Assembly: GCA_038503065.1 (NCBI GenBank)
Contig: JBCAMK010000022.1
Location: forward strand, 558,001-622,000
Reading direction: 5' to 3'
Source of the DNA: Paragyromitra xinjiangensis
Lineage: Eukaryota; Ascomycota; Pezizomycetes; Pezizales; Discinaceae
DNA: 64,000 nucleotides
In this document: positions 23,882 through 36,197 of the stretch, piece by piece
Numbering within the stretch: the first letter of the stretch is position 1
Layout of the letters: every line of letters starts with the position of its first letter
Position numbers and translations under genes: made by a program
The notes under the pieces: generated by a model
Databases searched by the model: none
Told to the model about the DNA's origin: nothing
What the model saw: the letters and a program-made list of their open reading frames with translations, nothing else

Positions 23882-24835
23882 ATGAGTGGATTTTACTTCG
23901 GCTCTGACTCAGATAGCGGCAATGATAATTCAGACTCTTTACCGTTCCCCGCACCTCTTTCTCGTGATGCCTTCGCTACCCACATCGACGCACCCTTCTC
24001 ACCAACAGCATTTCTAGCTACCCTACGGCACCGCCATCAGACACTTGAGGATTTACGTGGTGAACTCCGAACGAGAAGCGAGGATTTGGAAAAAGAACTT
24101 GTAGAGCTAGTTAATAGGGACTATGTGGACTTTGTGGGGCTAGGAAGCTCATTGAGTGGCGGCGATGGGAAAGCGGAGGATTTGAAAATGGGTTTATGGG
24201 GTTTTAGGAGAGATATGGAGAGTGTTGCCAGAAAGATCGAAGAAGTCGTTAAGGAGATTCAGACAGATTTGAAGGTCAGGGAATGTACTAGGAAGGAGAA
24301 GGTTTGTTTCCTATGCTTTTTGAAGAATCCTAGTATTTGTTATATAATCCACACTTGAACTAGCTGGAGAATTTTAAATATCGATACTAACAGTAAGACC
24401 TTTGCGGTCACCAAGATGCTTGCGAGGACTTTACTGGGACTTTCACAAAGGCTCGATGAGCTCTCGTCGTTTCTGTTACTCGATGGGTCAACTCCTGTAG
24501 AATCGACCTCCCTATTATTTCGCAGAGATAGCGATGCAGAAGGAGATGAAGGGTTAACAAGTATTGGACGGTTAAAAAGAATAATTTTGGGGTACCGTTA
24601 TGTTACGCAGCATCTCATACCCCGTGTTCCAGAAGCACACCCTTTTCTAAAAACCCAGGTGGAGAGGATCGAAAAGATTAGGACCACTTTGCTGCTAGAT
24701 TTGGGAAGTGCATTGAAGGAATTTAAGCTAGGAGGAGATGTGGATAGGACTATCGTGATCTTGGGATTTTACGCAGATCTCATGGCGGAAGGAGAAGCAG
24801 TCAAGATATTGAAGGAACTGAAGAAAGGAAGTTGA
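23882..24835 (+). CDS. COG2: Conserved oligomeric Golgi complex subunit 2
   Basis: Subunit of the lobe A tethering complex for retrograde vesicles within the Golgi. Two exons, 23882-24301 and 24398-24835, give 285 residues; the intron has a TACTAAC branch site. The start MSGFYFGSDSDSG precedes the family block LSRDAFATHIDAPFSPTAFL. This is followed by a heptad-rich coiled coil (LEDLRGELRTRSEDLEKELVELVNRDYVDFVGLGSSL) [shown here as spaced landmarks: LEDLRGEL, NRDYVDF, VGLGSSL]. The second exon continues with LLGLSQRLDELSSFLLL. Fungal COG2 proteins are short compared with animal ones, so 285 residues is not a truncation. The exact donor is a choice between 24269 and 24302, both in phase; I chose the later one. 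Confidence 0.85.
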
Positions 24836-26437
24836 GCTTTCTTAGCCTCTATTTAAATCTTTAGTACGGATCCTATGGATGGTAGGAAGAGGGAAGGGGA
24901 TGACCCCAATAAAAGTGGGATAATGTATCTTTACAATTTCAAGTCATTTTCTTCTAAACTCTAGAGGTATACTCCAGAGCATTATTTGGAACATTTAGAA
25001 AGTGTTCGTAGTCTCAAAAACTTAGAGCTCTACTTTCTAACCTAACTGCGTCTTGGGCCGGGGGTTTCGACCGCTATAGCTATCAGAGTTGTTCGGTTAC
25101 AAAGCATGTACGTATATGGGCAACATCTCATCCCTAGCCTAAGTATGCGTTTTGAAGTATGCCTGTTGGTCGAGGTTTAACATACTTAGATTTTCAAGTA
25201 CTTGAATAGAACTTTAAAAATTCGGGTTTTAGGTGGTGATATAGTGGAAACCTCTGCGAGAAAAACAAATTGCAACATTGTGGAGTCTGAGAGCCGGCAG
25301 CCTGAGTCAATCTAGCTCTCAGGCACTCAAATCCCTAACCCGTACCTACTCCTAGACCCCAGCCCATAAATATGCCTACATGTAGGCAGCGGTTGCACTA
25401 TAGGTCACATATAGGTATACCTTAATCGATTCGTGCACTATAAAATATATGAAGAATATCGCTCTGATGTTACCATCCTGGCCGAGAACTAGAAGTATTA
25501 GTCTAGGAATTGGCACTGCGGCTACTATTTAACTAATTATAAGAACACATACACAACAACCATCATATTCCTTCATTTCGCTTTATTCTACGCATACTGT
25601 CTTAGGCCTAGGGAAACAGAATGACATTTGCAACGCTGATGCTGAAAACACGTTTTGATTCTCCAAACCGTTATATGTAACGGTTACATGGATTTAACTC
25701 TTGTTGGGCTCACCGCTGCCATTATAGGGGCGTGGGTACTGGTGATGCCCGGGGCTGCCACCAATAAATAAGCTCCAATTGAGGAAGATATATTGTTAAG
25801 CACGGCTAGCTGGTAGAGTATATGGATCATGGCACTTCGGCTCCTGCTCTCCCCGCGACATGCTATCTTACCTTACGTTGGACACCCTTAATTAGGCAAT
25901 GCCATATTTCTAGATCTTCGGATCGATTTCCCTTGTATCTATGGTTATATCTATTATCCAGCTCTCCCGCCGACTGTAGCCAATTTATTAGAGGAATCAA
26001 TGAGAAGGCCGCTGCTCAATTGGCTGTGGGATCTCCTATCGTCTCAGGTATGCGCTAAATATTACAGTATTACAGAGCCTTCGTTGAGTTTCTTAGTGTG
26101 GGGCTCACCCACTCGTACCGCACAACAGATACTCGCTGACCTGTATAGAGACCTATAACGTTATGTGTATTCTCATATCGCTTTACATGACAAGCCTTAT
26201 GTTGCGTTTTCGAAAGAGGTATGGAAGATAATAGGTTGTGGATTGTTTGGTATGCTGCTCCGATTATGCCCACTCCCCGATAGCACAATGCTTTCTTATG
26301 GTAGTTCCTATCAAATATTAGCGGTATATCCGCATATTTCTCAGATGATTTATTCTTACCGTTTGCAATGGCCCTTAGTCTCCGTACAAGGGCTCGGGAA
26401 AGAGCTGCGGCGGTGTGCGAGGTAATTAAGGATGCAT
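24836..26437. other. Intergenic, no gene seen
   Basis: 1.6 kb without conserved frames or RNA genes that I can support. Confidence 0.4.
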
Positions 26438-26439
26438 GA

Positions 26440-26540
26440 TCAAGGGATTCGAACACAGGTGTCAGTATCACAGCACCTCACTCGCTCGGCATGGGGCTGC
26501 CAAGGCGCTAGGCTAGCGCTTCCGTGTCTCTTGAGCCGCA
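26440..26540 (-). repeat. tRNA-like sequence, possible SINE head
   Basis: On the minus strand a box B-like TGTTCGAATCCC (26455-26444) lies about 55 nt downstream of a box A-like TAGCCTAGCGCCTTGG (about 26515-26500), which is the spacing of a tRNA gene promoter. The cloverleaf is poor: the anticodon stem GGCA/TGCC would close a 6-base loop, and the T stem does not pair well. A tRNA-derived SINE or a tRNA relic fits better than a working tRNA. It sits about 100 bp upstream of the Ctk2-like gene, on the opposite strand. Confidence 0.38.
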
Positions 26541-26630
26541 CAGCTTTGCGTGCCTGCGTCTGAGATCCCATCCATACTTCTTCAACCTTGGGTAAAACAC
26601 TCATACAATTTCCAGTACAATCTACCAGAA

Positions 26631-28103
26631 ATGCACAGCGTCCAGGTCCCTCCCTCCCGGAGCCCGCATTCCCCTGAATCACCATCCACGCATGTTCAGA
26701 GCTTTTCAAATACCTTCATTCAGAGATCGCGGCCATACCTAAGCGAGGAACAAATCGAGGCTCTGCTGCCCAGGGACTCCCAACTTGAGGCAAAGGATAT
26801 ATCTACACGACTAAACGCCTGTGCTTGGATCATGCAAGTTGGACATAATATGCAGTTGTGGGTTTCTTTAAGCCTATGGGTTAAGTGGAAATATGGGAAT
26901 GCTAACGGTTTTCATGGATAGCCCGGTGCGGACGATGGCTACAGCGATGATTTTATACCATAGGTTCCGACTATTCAACCGCTCCCCTTTTCTGGAGCTT
27001 AACTATATGGTGAGACTTTATCACCGGCGAATTTACTTTCTCGGCTGGGTGAAGTGAGGGCTGATACGGATGTTGGGCTTTTAGGACGTTGCAGCGACTT
27101 CGCTCTTCGTGGCATGTAAAATTGAGGACACGCTCAAGAAGTCTCGGGAGATCCTCTGTGCGAGCTACAATCTCCGCCATCCTCAAAGTGAACCAATCAA
27201 TTCCGATAATCCGGTAATACTGAATCGCTCCTCTTCAACGGGCAACGCTAATTGTATGATATGGGTGAGCTAGATACTTGACGATGCGACGAAGCGCGTC
27301 ATCGGGATTGAGCGAATGATCCTCGAGTCTTCATCTTTCGATTTTCGATATCGTCATGCTCAGCCATTCATTATCAAATTTGCCAAGATATTCAAATGCT
27401 CTAAGGAGGCCACGCAAAGAGCATGGGACATTTCTGTCGACGTTTATAAGACGCTTTCACCTTTAAAAGCTACTCCCCATGCCCTGGCTCTCGCGGCATT
27501 AGATCTTGCAACAAGGCTTGGAGGGCGGAAAATTCACATCCGATACGAAGAGTTTGAAGTGACCCGGGAAGTGGTGTTATGTAAGTTCATCATGCTTTTG
27601 GTCCAAGCTCTCCCATTCTTATCACTCTTATGCATCTGAAATGGCAGAGGCAGTCCTTTTTTTGGTTGCCGAAAAGCGGAGTGCGCAAATGCAAGGCTAA
27701 CCTTTTTTTTCTTTAAAAAATAGCCATCGTTGATGATCTATTGGATTTGTATACGAACCACCGAGCCTTTACTCTAGTTGGCCCTCAGTATGATGGCAAC
27801 ACATACCTCACCCACCGCATCGACCTCAACAAGGAGCGCGGAGTTCATGGGAACGGGCACCACAAAAATAATGGCTACGGACGAGAGTCATTGACTCCGT
27901 CTCCTAGCGATGTCTCATCATACCTAGCAAATGGACAGGTGTCGAACGCAACGGACCGTGGGACGCATGGCACTGTACGATTCATGATCGATCCATCCAG
28001 GGAAAGAAACGAACGGCAGTTGCTGAACGAACATCCGTATAGCGGCCGGGGGCTGGGGCTTTCCCAGAATGGGGTAGATGCGAGCCCATGTAATGGCCGA
28101 TGA
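26631..28103 (+). CDS. Cyclin, CTDK-I beta subunit (Ctk2-like)
   Basis: Cyclin partner of the kinase that phosphorylates Ser2 of the RNA polymerase II C-terminal domain. Five exons: 26631-26857, 26922-27009, 27085-27213, 27274-27580 and 27724-28103, giving 376 residues with all phases closing. The first cyclin fold shows NACAWIMQVG, FPVRTMATAMILYHRF and AATSLFVACKIEDTLKKSREI, the fingerprint of the CTD-kinase cyclins (Ctk2/Bur2/cyclin K). The second fold begins VIGIERMILESSSFDFRYRHAQPFIIKF. The Gly/Asn/Ser-rich C-terminal tail of about 110 residues is probably disordered. Cyclin K/T-like alternatives cannot be excluded, but RVIGIERMIL plus HPQPFIIKF-like residues point to Ctk2 of Pezizomycotina. 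A tRNA-like repeat lies just upstream. Confidence 0.86.
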
Positions 28104-28801
28104 TGATTGGGAATGGTGGATGGTGGATTTAAAGAATTGGTTGTGTATATTGATAGATAAAATTCGCTAGAGCAGCAGATGGTCATTCAGCTGGGGCTGT
28201 AAATAGGATATGATTGAATTCTGATACAACTTCCTGAGCCAGGAAGCGAGGGGGCTTTTTGGCAAGAACCTTTCCTAGCATATAAAGAAACGGCTTTAAA
28301 TATTCACTTGATGGTAATAGCTGCGCGACTAACTCTCGGGATTTATGCGCTGGTTTTTCACTTCTAGTAGTTAGGCAAGTTTTGGTAGCATATAAGTTAT
28401 GGCGCACTGATGTTCTTTGAAGCATTGGATTCCACAGCTGACACTGGTGTGGGATATTGGCCCTGAGGGGGTTCCCACACCACACTAATTAGACCAGTCG
28501 GAAAGAATTGTTACGCCCTTGCCCTGGCCAAATCGTATAGCTATTTAGATTAAATATATATGTATACAATCTCTCCAGAAGCTAAAGAGTATATTGCAAT
28601 CTTGGGATCAGCGGTAGGATGTATGCAATTCTCCATCAAACTACATCACGAAGTTGCACTCGGCAGTAAAATATCTTGGCGTGTCGCAACTCTTGGATCT
28701 GTCCCTCGGCAGTGGTGAAACTTGTACCGACTTAACCTATCTATATAACTTAACCAAGTCCTCTATCTCTGCAACCAGCTTTCAAAACCATAGCCCGCAA
28801 A
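28104..28801. other. Intergenic, no gene seen
   Basis: Spacer holding the 3' flank of the cyclin gene and the promoter of the rhodanese gene. No other feature supported. Confidence 0.4.
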
Positions 28802-29403
28802 ATGCAGAACATGGGGTCCAGGCGAATCATAACTACTCTCTCCCGGTGTATTGTAGTTGCACACCCTTTTCGATCCACCGTTTCTCACCAGCCACTTTCT
28901 GGCACCGCTTTCCCATTTGTCCAAACCCAGACGTCTTGGAGAACCATCCGAAACCATTCCCGCCCAGCATCCAACAAAAATTCAACTGTATATGGATTTG
29001 AAGAAGTTCGTGGTCCTTTCGTTTGTCTACTCAATGCGGTTGTTGACTGATGAAGATTAAATCGCTTTCTTCAAACCCTTCACCCAACCGATTACTCATT
29101 GATGTCCGTGAACCAAGCGAGTTCCGAGCTGGCGCTATCCCGACTGCGATAAACTTGCCCATCGTATCAGCGCCCGAAGCCCTCTCGCTTCCGATCGATG
29201 AGTTTGAGGACCGCTTTGGGTTTGCAAAACCGGAGGCGGAGAAAGAACTTGTATTTTATTGCAAAGCTGGGGTGAGGAGTTCTGCGGCAGCTCAGTTGGC
29301 GCTGCAAAATGGGTATGGAAAGGTGGGGGAGTATCGGGGAAGCTGGCTGGATTGGGAGAGGAATACAAAGGAGGGTGCGCGATTGGGTGATCAGGCTGCA
29401 TAA
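28802..29403 (+). CDS. Rhodanese-domain protein, probably mitochondrial
   Basis: Single-domain sulfurtransferase. Two exons, 28802-29005 and 29056-29403 (50-nt intron), give 183 residues. The first 55 residues are rich in Arg/Ser/Thr and lack acidic residues (MQNMGSRRIITTLSRC...), which fits a mitochondrial presequence. The rhodanese fold follows: VYGFEEIKSLS, LLIDVREPSEFRAGAIPTA, then the active-site loop FYCKAGVRSSAAA, whose Cys carries the persulfide. It ends in YRGSWLDWE. Size and layout match fungal relatives of yeast Rdl1/Rdl2. The natural sulfur donor and acceptor are not known from sequence. Confidence 0.88.
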
Positions 29404-29762
29404 AATATCTTTGCGCGAGGGCTGTAGTTCGGTGGTGGGTGGGTTAGAGTTTTTAGTCAATTATTGATGGATGCTGAGACTAATTTTACAAGATCAGGAC
29501 TATAAAGGAGCGTATGTAGAGGCAAAATATAATTTGGCCTGATAAGCTTTGAAGACACCTCGTACATATGAAAATTTCCCACGAGAGAGTTAGGGACTAG
29601 TGATCCACATTATATAACCCGAGGTATGCTTGTTTCGAATAGTATGCTGCATTCAATTGTGCAAGAGAAAACCCCAATTTTATTTCAGAAGCGCCCAGTA
29701 ATTTTTTACTTTTTGAAATTCCTTGTATGATCACAGAAAAGAAGAAGCCCAAGAACATCCAT
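29404..29762. other. Convergent 3' spacer
   Basis: Between the 3' ends of the rhodanese and RPL32 genes. It holds both terminators but no gene. Confidence 0.4.
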
Positions 29763-30467
29763 CTAAGCATCAGTGGTAACCCTTCCTTTGGGATTAGTGA
29801 CTTTCACGCCTAGAGCTTTGGCCCTCGCAATAATCTCGATGCGCTTTCGAGAAGAGACGGCATGGCCAATCCTATAGCACCAATTAGCGATTTCAAAGTG
29901 CCAAAGCTTGAGGGGTATTTTAGAGGATCGTACTCAGCGGCGTAGGTCTTGTTGTGCATGAGGAGCATATCGACGTCTGAGGTGTTCTGAACGAGGAATG
30001 CCTTGTGGCCAGAAGGCATCATATGGCGTGTCTTCTTGTTGGAACCGTATCCGATCTGTAATTCTCCCACAGCACCACATCAAAACCTGGTTTCCGACTT
30101 TTTGGAGCTATAGCTGACCAGTCGTCGCTTGTAAAGTTGCTCATACCTTCGGCATAGCAGCCTGCCCCTTAAATCGTCTCCTAACCCTGTTGTCGATACC
30201 CTTGGGCTTCCTCCATGATGACTTGACAGTTTTGTAAACATCGCTCTGGTGACTAAGATGATGGTATCACGGATGTTAGTGTTTGCTCCCTTTTTCTTCT
30301 TTTCTTTGCTTCTCCTTTGCTTTTAGTTGATTCTAGCTCTTTGAGAATTTGGATCGAGGTTATGGCGAAGAACCGAGGGTTTTAGGAACAGGGACAAGTA
30401 AGTCGTACCGATTGAACTTCTTCGTTCTCTTCTTAACGATCGGGACGTGTTTCTTTGCGGCGGTCAT
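29763..30467 (-). CDS. RPL32: 60S ribosomal protein L32 (eL32)
   Basis: Structural protein of the large cytosolic ribosomal subunit. Four exons on the minus strand: 30467-30409, 30252-30147, 30055-29934 and 29871-29763, giving 131 residues, the standard eukaryotic length. Landmarks are [20 protein letters not shown] at the first junction, [61 protein letters not shown] and the end [15 protein letters not shown]. The first intron lies early in the coding region, as is typical of fungal ribosomal protein genes. Nothing is odd about it. Confidence 0.97.
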
Positions 30468-31264
30468 CTTTTTGAGTAAGTCAGCGAGTATATCTTGAGA
30501 AAGACCAAGAATTTAACTGAGAGATTCGAGAGGATTACGGACCTTGTTTACTGGTTGATGAGATCCTGGTTGTGGGGGGGTTAGTTGTCGGTCTGTCAGT
30601 CAGTTGGTCGTCGTCGTCGCTCTGAAAATTGCCGGAGCTGACGATTGTTACAATTCGGGTGCGTGTGTGGGGCAACTAGGTGTGACTGCTCTTTCAGTAA
30701 GTGGGCTAGGAATGGAAATGAATAGGTTACCCGGCCTAAAAAGGTGTCAGTAGAATATAGACCAATCATATTTTATCCCACCGAGAAAGATTATAATCCT
30801 ACGCCAAAAGGGATACATGCCCTCTGCGTTAGGATCTTTCACTCAACTCCACACACCGCGTTCTTTGTGGCGGGATACAAAGTTTCAATGCTACCCACAT
30901 ATGCTACCAAATGTTTGGTTGGTTGTGCGGATCGGAATATCGGCTCAAAAGTGGTATAGCTTTAGGCTTCTATTCACAATCACTCCTGAGGTATGGGCAA
31001 TATCGAGAAACACCTGCTATACTGTGTCAAAAGCGTTTACTCATTTACTAGCAACGGAGATTTTGGTTTGGGGGGGTTGATCTTGTTTGATCAAAGACGT
31101 GTTTCTCTGTACCCAGATGATACTCGAGTATGGAGAGTACTGCTACTTGGGTAGAACCATAAGAACTAGAAAGCATGGGGTGGTGTGGCTTTCTATGTAA
31201 CAATGCCTGTGCGCTATTCCGTGTAGGGGTAAGTGATGTAAAGTGGTGGTGCTGCAAGTATCGT
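30468..31264. other. Upstream region of RPL32, no gene seen
   Basis: Includes the RPL32 promoter, with a small CGTCGTCGT run near 30609-30619. No other feature supported. Confidence 0.4.
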
Positions 31265-31390
31265 ATCCCATAGTCCGGTAAAGCTGACTCCCCTGCAAAA
31301 GGAGCCTCTGTTGTTGGTGAGGTTTCAGTTAACTCTGCGTTGAGCCACAGCATACAGGGGGGTCAGCATTTTTTACCAGACTATGGGATA
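31265..31390. repeat. 126-bp inverted repeat (MITE-like)
   Basis: The left arm 31265-31295 (ATCCCATAGTCCGGTAAAG... ending CTCCCCTG) is the near-complement of the right arm 31355-31390 (CAGGGGGGTCAG...ACTATGGGAT). A small gap accounts for the difference in arm length. Between the arms are about 60 bp. There is no coding capacity. Confidence 0.6.
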
Positions 31391-31533
31391 AACTCGTGAA
31401 ATTTGCCCTGGCGCTAGTGAAAATCTAAGCCTAATAGAGTAGGATTGCTGTGGCTGAGGCTCTTTTTCCCTATATAAGCCACGAAAAAAAAACTGCCAAT
31501 CTGGGGATAGCGCCAGGTCGAATTTCACGAGTT
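31391..31533. mobile_element. 143-bp MITE with TA flanks
   Basis: The inverted ends are AACTCGTGAAATTTGCCCTG (left, 31391) and the complement of AACTCGTGAAATTCGACCTG (right, ending 31533); they go on to GGCGCTA on both sides. TA flanks both ends (31389-31390 and 31534-31535). The left TA lies in the end of the neighbouring inverted repeat, so the two elements abut or are nested. Size and TA flanks suggest a Tc1/mariner-type MITE. Confidence 0.68.
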
Positions 31534-31979
31534 TATACGGTACGCAAGCACCAACCTGTATGTCCTCGAAACACCATCGTCCACTAACAAAAGGTGCCTA
31601 AAATCGCTATCACGATGAAGCTAGCAAAAGAAAAGAAACTGCGCAAAAAATGGCTGACAAGAACGATCGAAAATTGCTGTGGTGACTGGCGTTGAAGAAA
31701 GAGCTCAGTTTAGACCCAGGGCACCGCCACTTTACACTCCTCATCCCTACACCCGTGGTACAAAAAGTTACCTGATTAGGATTTACTAATTGCAGGGGTG
31801 GTTAGGGCCCCGCATCGTTACCCGGCTTCAATTTAGCAACAAAGCTTGATCACCACGTGCTAGCGTGCTGTGGGTGGTGCCAAAACAAAAACAATAAACA
31901 GTGAGCAACACCTTCTTCCCCACACGAAGCCCCCCATACTGTGCCCCTCTCATCTGCACGCTATTCACCGCAAGTAGTC
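31534..31979 (+). promoter_or_regulatory. Upstream region of SMC2
   Basis: 446 bp between the MITE and the SMC2 start. It holds a CACGTG E-box near 31853-31858. No further motif is clear. Confidence 0.45.
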
Positions 31980-34900
31980 ATGAGAGTTGTTGAAATAATT
32001 ATAGATGTGAGTCTGAAGTTGAACATAGCTGTTCGTGGCAGAAGTTAATCATTTCATAGGGCTTCAAGTCGTATGCCGTGCGAACAGTCATCACCGGGTG
32101 GTATGTGTTTGTTCACCTTATCGATCGGATGTGATCGTGATGTTGAATTGGTATCTAGGGATGAAAGCTTCAATTCAATCACCGGTCTCAACGGGAGCGG
32201 AAAGTCAAATATCCTGGACGCAATATGTTTTGTTCTCGGGATTACCAATATGACCACCGTTCGAGCACAGAATCTCCAAGATCTGATCTACAAACGTGGA
32301 CAGGCCGGTGTCACTAAGGCAAGTGTCACGATAGTTTTTGATAACTCAGACAAGGCAAAGAGTCCTATGAATTACCAGAACTTCGCGCAAATCAGTGTTA
32401 CAAGACAGGTAAGAGAACTTGCCCCTAAGTATGTATATTAAGCTGACGGGATCAATTAGATTGTCCTCGGTGGAACTAGTAAATATCTTATCAACGGTTC
32501 CAGGACCCAGCAACATGTCGTTCAAACCCTCTTCCAAAGCGTTCAGCTCAACATCAATAATCCAAATTTCCTTATCATGCAAGGGCGTATCACGAAAGTA
32601 CTTAATATGAAACCTACTGAGATACTATCTATGATTGAGGAGGCTGCTGGCACGAGGATGTTCGAGGATCGAAGGGATAAAGCACTTAAGACTATGGCAA
32701 AGAAAGATAAGAAAGTTGAGGAAATCAACGACCTACTGAGAGAGGAGATAGAACCGAAGCTTGAGAAACTGCGGATGGAGAAACGAGCATTCTTAGATTT
32801 CCAACAGACGCAGAGTGACCTTGAACGGTTGACCAAAATAGTTGTCGCTCATGACTACCTCAAAAATCATGTATAAAGCCCTAACACTAAGATCAAAGTC
32901 AAGTTAATCGTTCTAACACTAGAGTAGGAAAAACTAGATCGCTCGGCGGCTGATCTTGAAGCTAAGAAGCAGCGCCAGAAAGATTTAGATGAGTCTGCGA
33001 AGCGGTTAAAATTTGAGATAGAGAACCTGGCAGAGGATATCAAAATGGTCAAGGGCCAACGCGAGAAGGAACTCCGAAAAGGTGGAAAGTTTCAAGCACT
33101 TGAGGACGAAGTCAAGGAGAAGTCCCACGAATCTGTTCGACTGACAACTGTGCTCGACTTAAAAACAACGAGTATAAAGGAAGAGACTAAAAGGCGGGAA
33201 GATATCAAGAAGAATGTCAAAGAGCTCGAAAAAGCTCTACAGGAGAAGACACGGATATTCAATGGATTGAAAGAAGCTTATGATGTTGCAAAAGGCGAGT
33301 TCGACATATTAACCGATGAATCGGAGAAAAAAGAGGAGCTGCTACAAACACTTTTAACAGGTGTAGCTTCGAAGGAGGGACAAGAAAACGGGTATCAAAA
33401 CCAGTTGCAAGGTGAGGGATATACCCAGATTCCCGAGAGCTGTTAAGCTTAAGGATTATAGATGCAAAAAACCGAGTAAGTGCCGCGGCAACGGAGCAGC
33501 AACAGGCGAAACTCAAGATATCTCACCTAGAGAAACGAATAAAGGAAGAAGAACCCCGCGCAAAGAAAGCTAAGGAACAGAATGCAAACCTCTATAAAGA
33601 GCTTGATGGTCTTCGGGTAGCTGCAAAGAGGCTTGAAGAGGATCTAGGTAAATTAGGTTACGAAACTGGCGCAGAAGATGATATGTACAAACGAGAGGCT
33701 TCAATCCAAGAGACGATCCGAGAACTTCAGGAGCAAGCCGATGGACTAAAGCGACGTGTGGCTAATATTGACTTTACCTATGCTGATCCTACACCAAACT
33801 TTGACCGATCAAGAGTTAAGGGCCTAGTCGCTCAGTTGTTTACACTAGATAAGGATAAATCGGAAGCGGGAACTGCCCTGGAGATCACAGCAGGCGGAAG
33901 ACTCTATAACGTTGTCGTTGATACCGAAATTACAGGAACGCAGTTATTACAGAACGGAAAACTGAGGAAAAGAGTAACCATCATCCCTCTTAACAAAATA
34001 TCAGCTTTCAAAGCATCTGCCGAGGTAGTCCATCACCTGTATAAAAATCTCTTAAACTATAACTAGCTTATCAATTTCTCAGAAAATCGCAACAGCCCAG
34101 CGTCTTGCTCCTGGAAGAGTTCACCTTGCGTTATCCCTCATTGGCTATGATGATGAGATTTCCGCCGCAATGGAATTCGTTTTTGGCTCTACTTTGATTT
34201 GCGCTGATGCTGAGACTGCCAAACGTGTCACCTTTGATCACAACGTAAGGATGAAGTCAGTCACAGTCGAAGGCGACGTTTATGATCCTTCTGGCACACT
34301 TTCCGGAGGTTCTGCGCCACACTCAAGCGGGGTTCTCATTACTCTTCAAAAATTGAATGAGTTTAACCGCCAGATTGCGTCTGAATTTGTCCAATTAGAT
34401 GAACTGCAGCAGTTCATGGCTAGAGAAAAGAAGAAGTTAGATATGACGAAGAGGTTGAAACAGGAGTTGAATCTGAAAAACCATGAAATTGGATTGACCG
34501 AAGAACAGATCAATAATAATTCTTCATCCGATGTGCGTCATATTCATGTGGTTGTGATCTAGAAAAGAAAACTGACATCTCCTGGGGTAGATTATCCAAG
34601 CAGTCGAGGAGATGAAAGCTAATATCCAGCAGCTCAAGCAAGATATCACCGATGCCAAGACACGACAGGATCAAGCGAGAGCTGATGTTAAAAGGATTGA
34701 GAATGATATGAACGAGTTTAAACACAATAAAGGTGGTAAACTTGCGGAGTTGCAGGTTCGTTGGTGTTCCGCTGATGACTGCCACTAATAACTAACCTTT
34801 ATGGGCTCAGACTTCCGTTGGTTTTTTGAAGAAGGAAGTAAGTAAGCAGTCACAAGAAATGAAAGCTATGCAGAAAGAATTCCAGACTGCGCAGCTGGAA

Positions 34901-36197
34901 ACAGGTAACACTTTGATTTGGCAATTATTTACAAGAGTATAGCTAAACACAACATAGAGCAAACTGGGGGAGATCTTACGGCAGCCCAGGAGCAGTTAGA
35001 AGAAGTTGATATAGCTCTGAAAGCACAACAAGAAGAGATATCAGAGCTGAAAAAGGAACAAGCCAAAATTAAGGATCTTCATGATATAGCACTCGCACAT
35101 TTAGAGGATGAACGTACCAAACTTACCGGTTTCGATGAGGAGCTACGGGCGCTCGAAGAAGCAACTCGTTCGAAGTCTTCGCGTATTGCAGAGGAGGCGC
35201 TAGAGAAACAGAAGCTTGGTCATGACATAGAGCGATTTCACAAGGACCAGCAGACTTGTAAGGAGCTGGTTGCTCGGATGGAACGTGAGAACGAATGGAT
35301 CGAGGATGAAAAAGATAATTTCGGCCGCCGAGGGACCGCCTACGACTTCCACGGCCAGAACATCAACGAATGTCGATCTTCGTTAAGGAACCTCACAGAA
35401 AGGTTTCAGGGAATGAAAAAGAAGATTAATCCTAAAGTCATGAACATGATCGATTCCGTCGAGAAAAAGGAGGTTGCTCTGAAGAACATGTTGAGGACGG
35501 TCGTGAAGGATAAGCGGAAGATTGAAGAAACAATACAAAGTCTTGACAAGTACAAGAAAGAGGCTCTTCACAAAACGTGGCAGAAGGTGACTGGAGATTT
35601 TGGTAGCATATTTGCGGAACTGCTGCCGGGAAGCTTCGCAAAGTTAGAGCCACCAGAAGGGAAGGAAGTGTCTGACGGGTTGGAAGTTAAGGTATCTCTG
35701 GGCAAGGTCTGGAAGCAGAGTTTGACAGAGCTAAGTGGTGGCCAAAGGTTGGTTTCGACTTCCCTCTCGTTGAAGCGAAGGTCTAAGCTCAAAAATTTCA
35801 AATTCTTGAGCTTAGATTTAGCTGCGACCCAGTTGGTCGGAGGACTATACCCACATTACCATTGCTTATTGTCCGACTGCAGGTCACTTATCGCACTTTC
35901 CTTAATCATGGCGCTTCTTCAATTCAAACCAGCACCAATGTATATCCTGGATGAAGTTGATGCGGCGCTAGATCTTTCACATACACAAAATATTGGAAGG
36001 TTAATTAAAACGCGATTCAAAGGCTCTCAATTCATCGTTGTTAGCCTGAAAGATGGGATGTTTCAAAACGCGAATAGGTATCTTAGGATTCTTTTAAATT
36101 TGTTCAGGTTTTAGACTTTTCTAACGAGTACATTTACCTACACAGGATCTTTAGAACACGGTTTGTGGACGGAACTTCAGTCGTTCAAACAATGTAG
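31980..36197 (+). CDS. SMC2: Condensin subunit SMC2
   Basis: ATPase core of condensin, pairs with SMC4 to compact mitotic chromosomes. Twelve exons: 31980-32006, 32060-32100, 32159-32408, 32460-32870, 32928-33411, 33462-34024, 34083-34532, 34591-34755, 34811-34904, 34958-35747, 35883-36077 and 36146-36197. They join to 1,173 residues, the family length, with every phase closing. The start [20 protein letters not shown] is diagnostic for SMC2. Walker A is GLNGSGKSN. Two long coiled coils flank a hinge around [20 protein letters not shown] and [16 protein letters not shown]. The C-terminal head has the signature [13 protein letters not shown], split by a 135-nt intron, and Walker [13 protein letters not shown]. 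The first exon codes for only nine residues. No break is seen. Confidence 0.96.
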
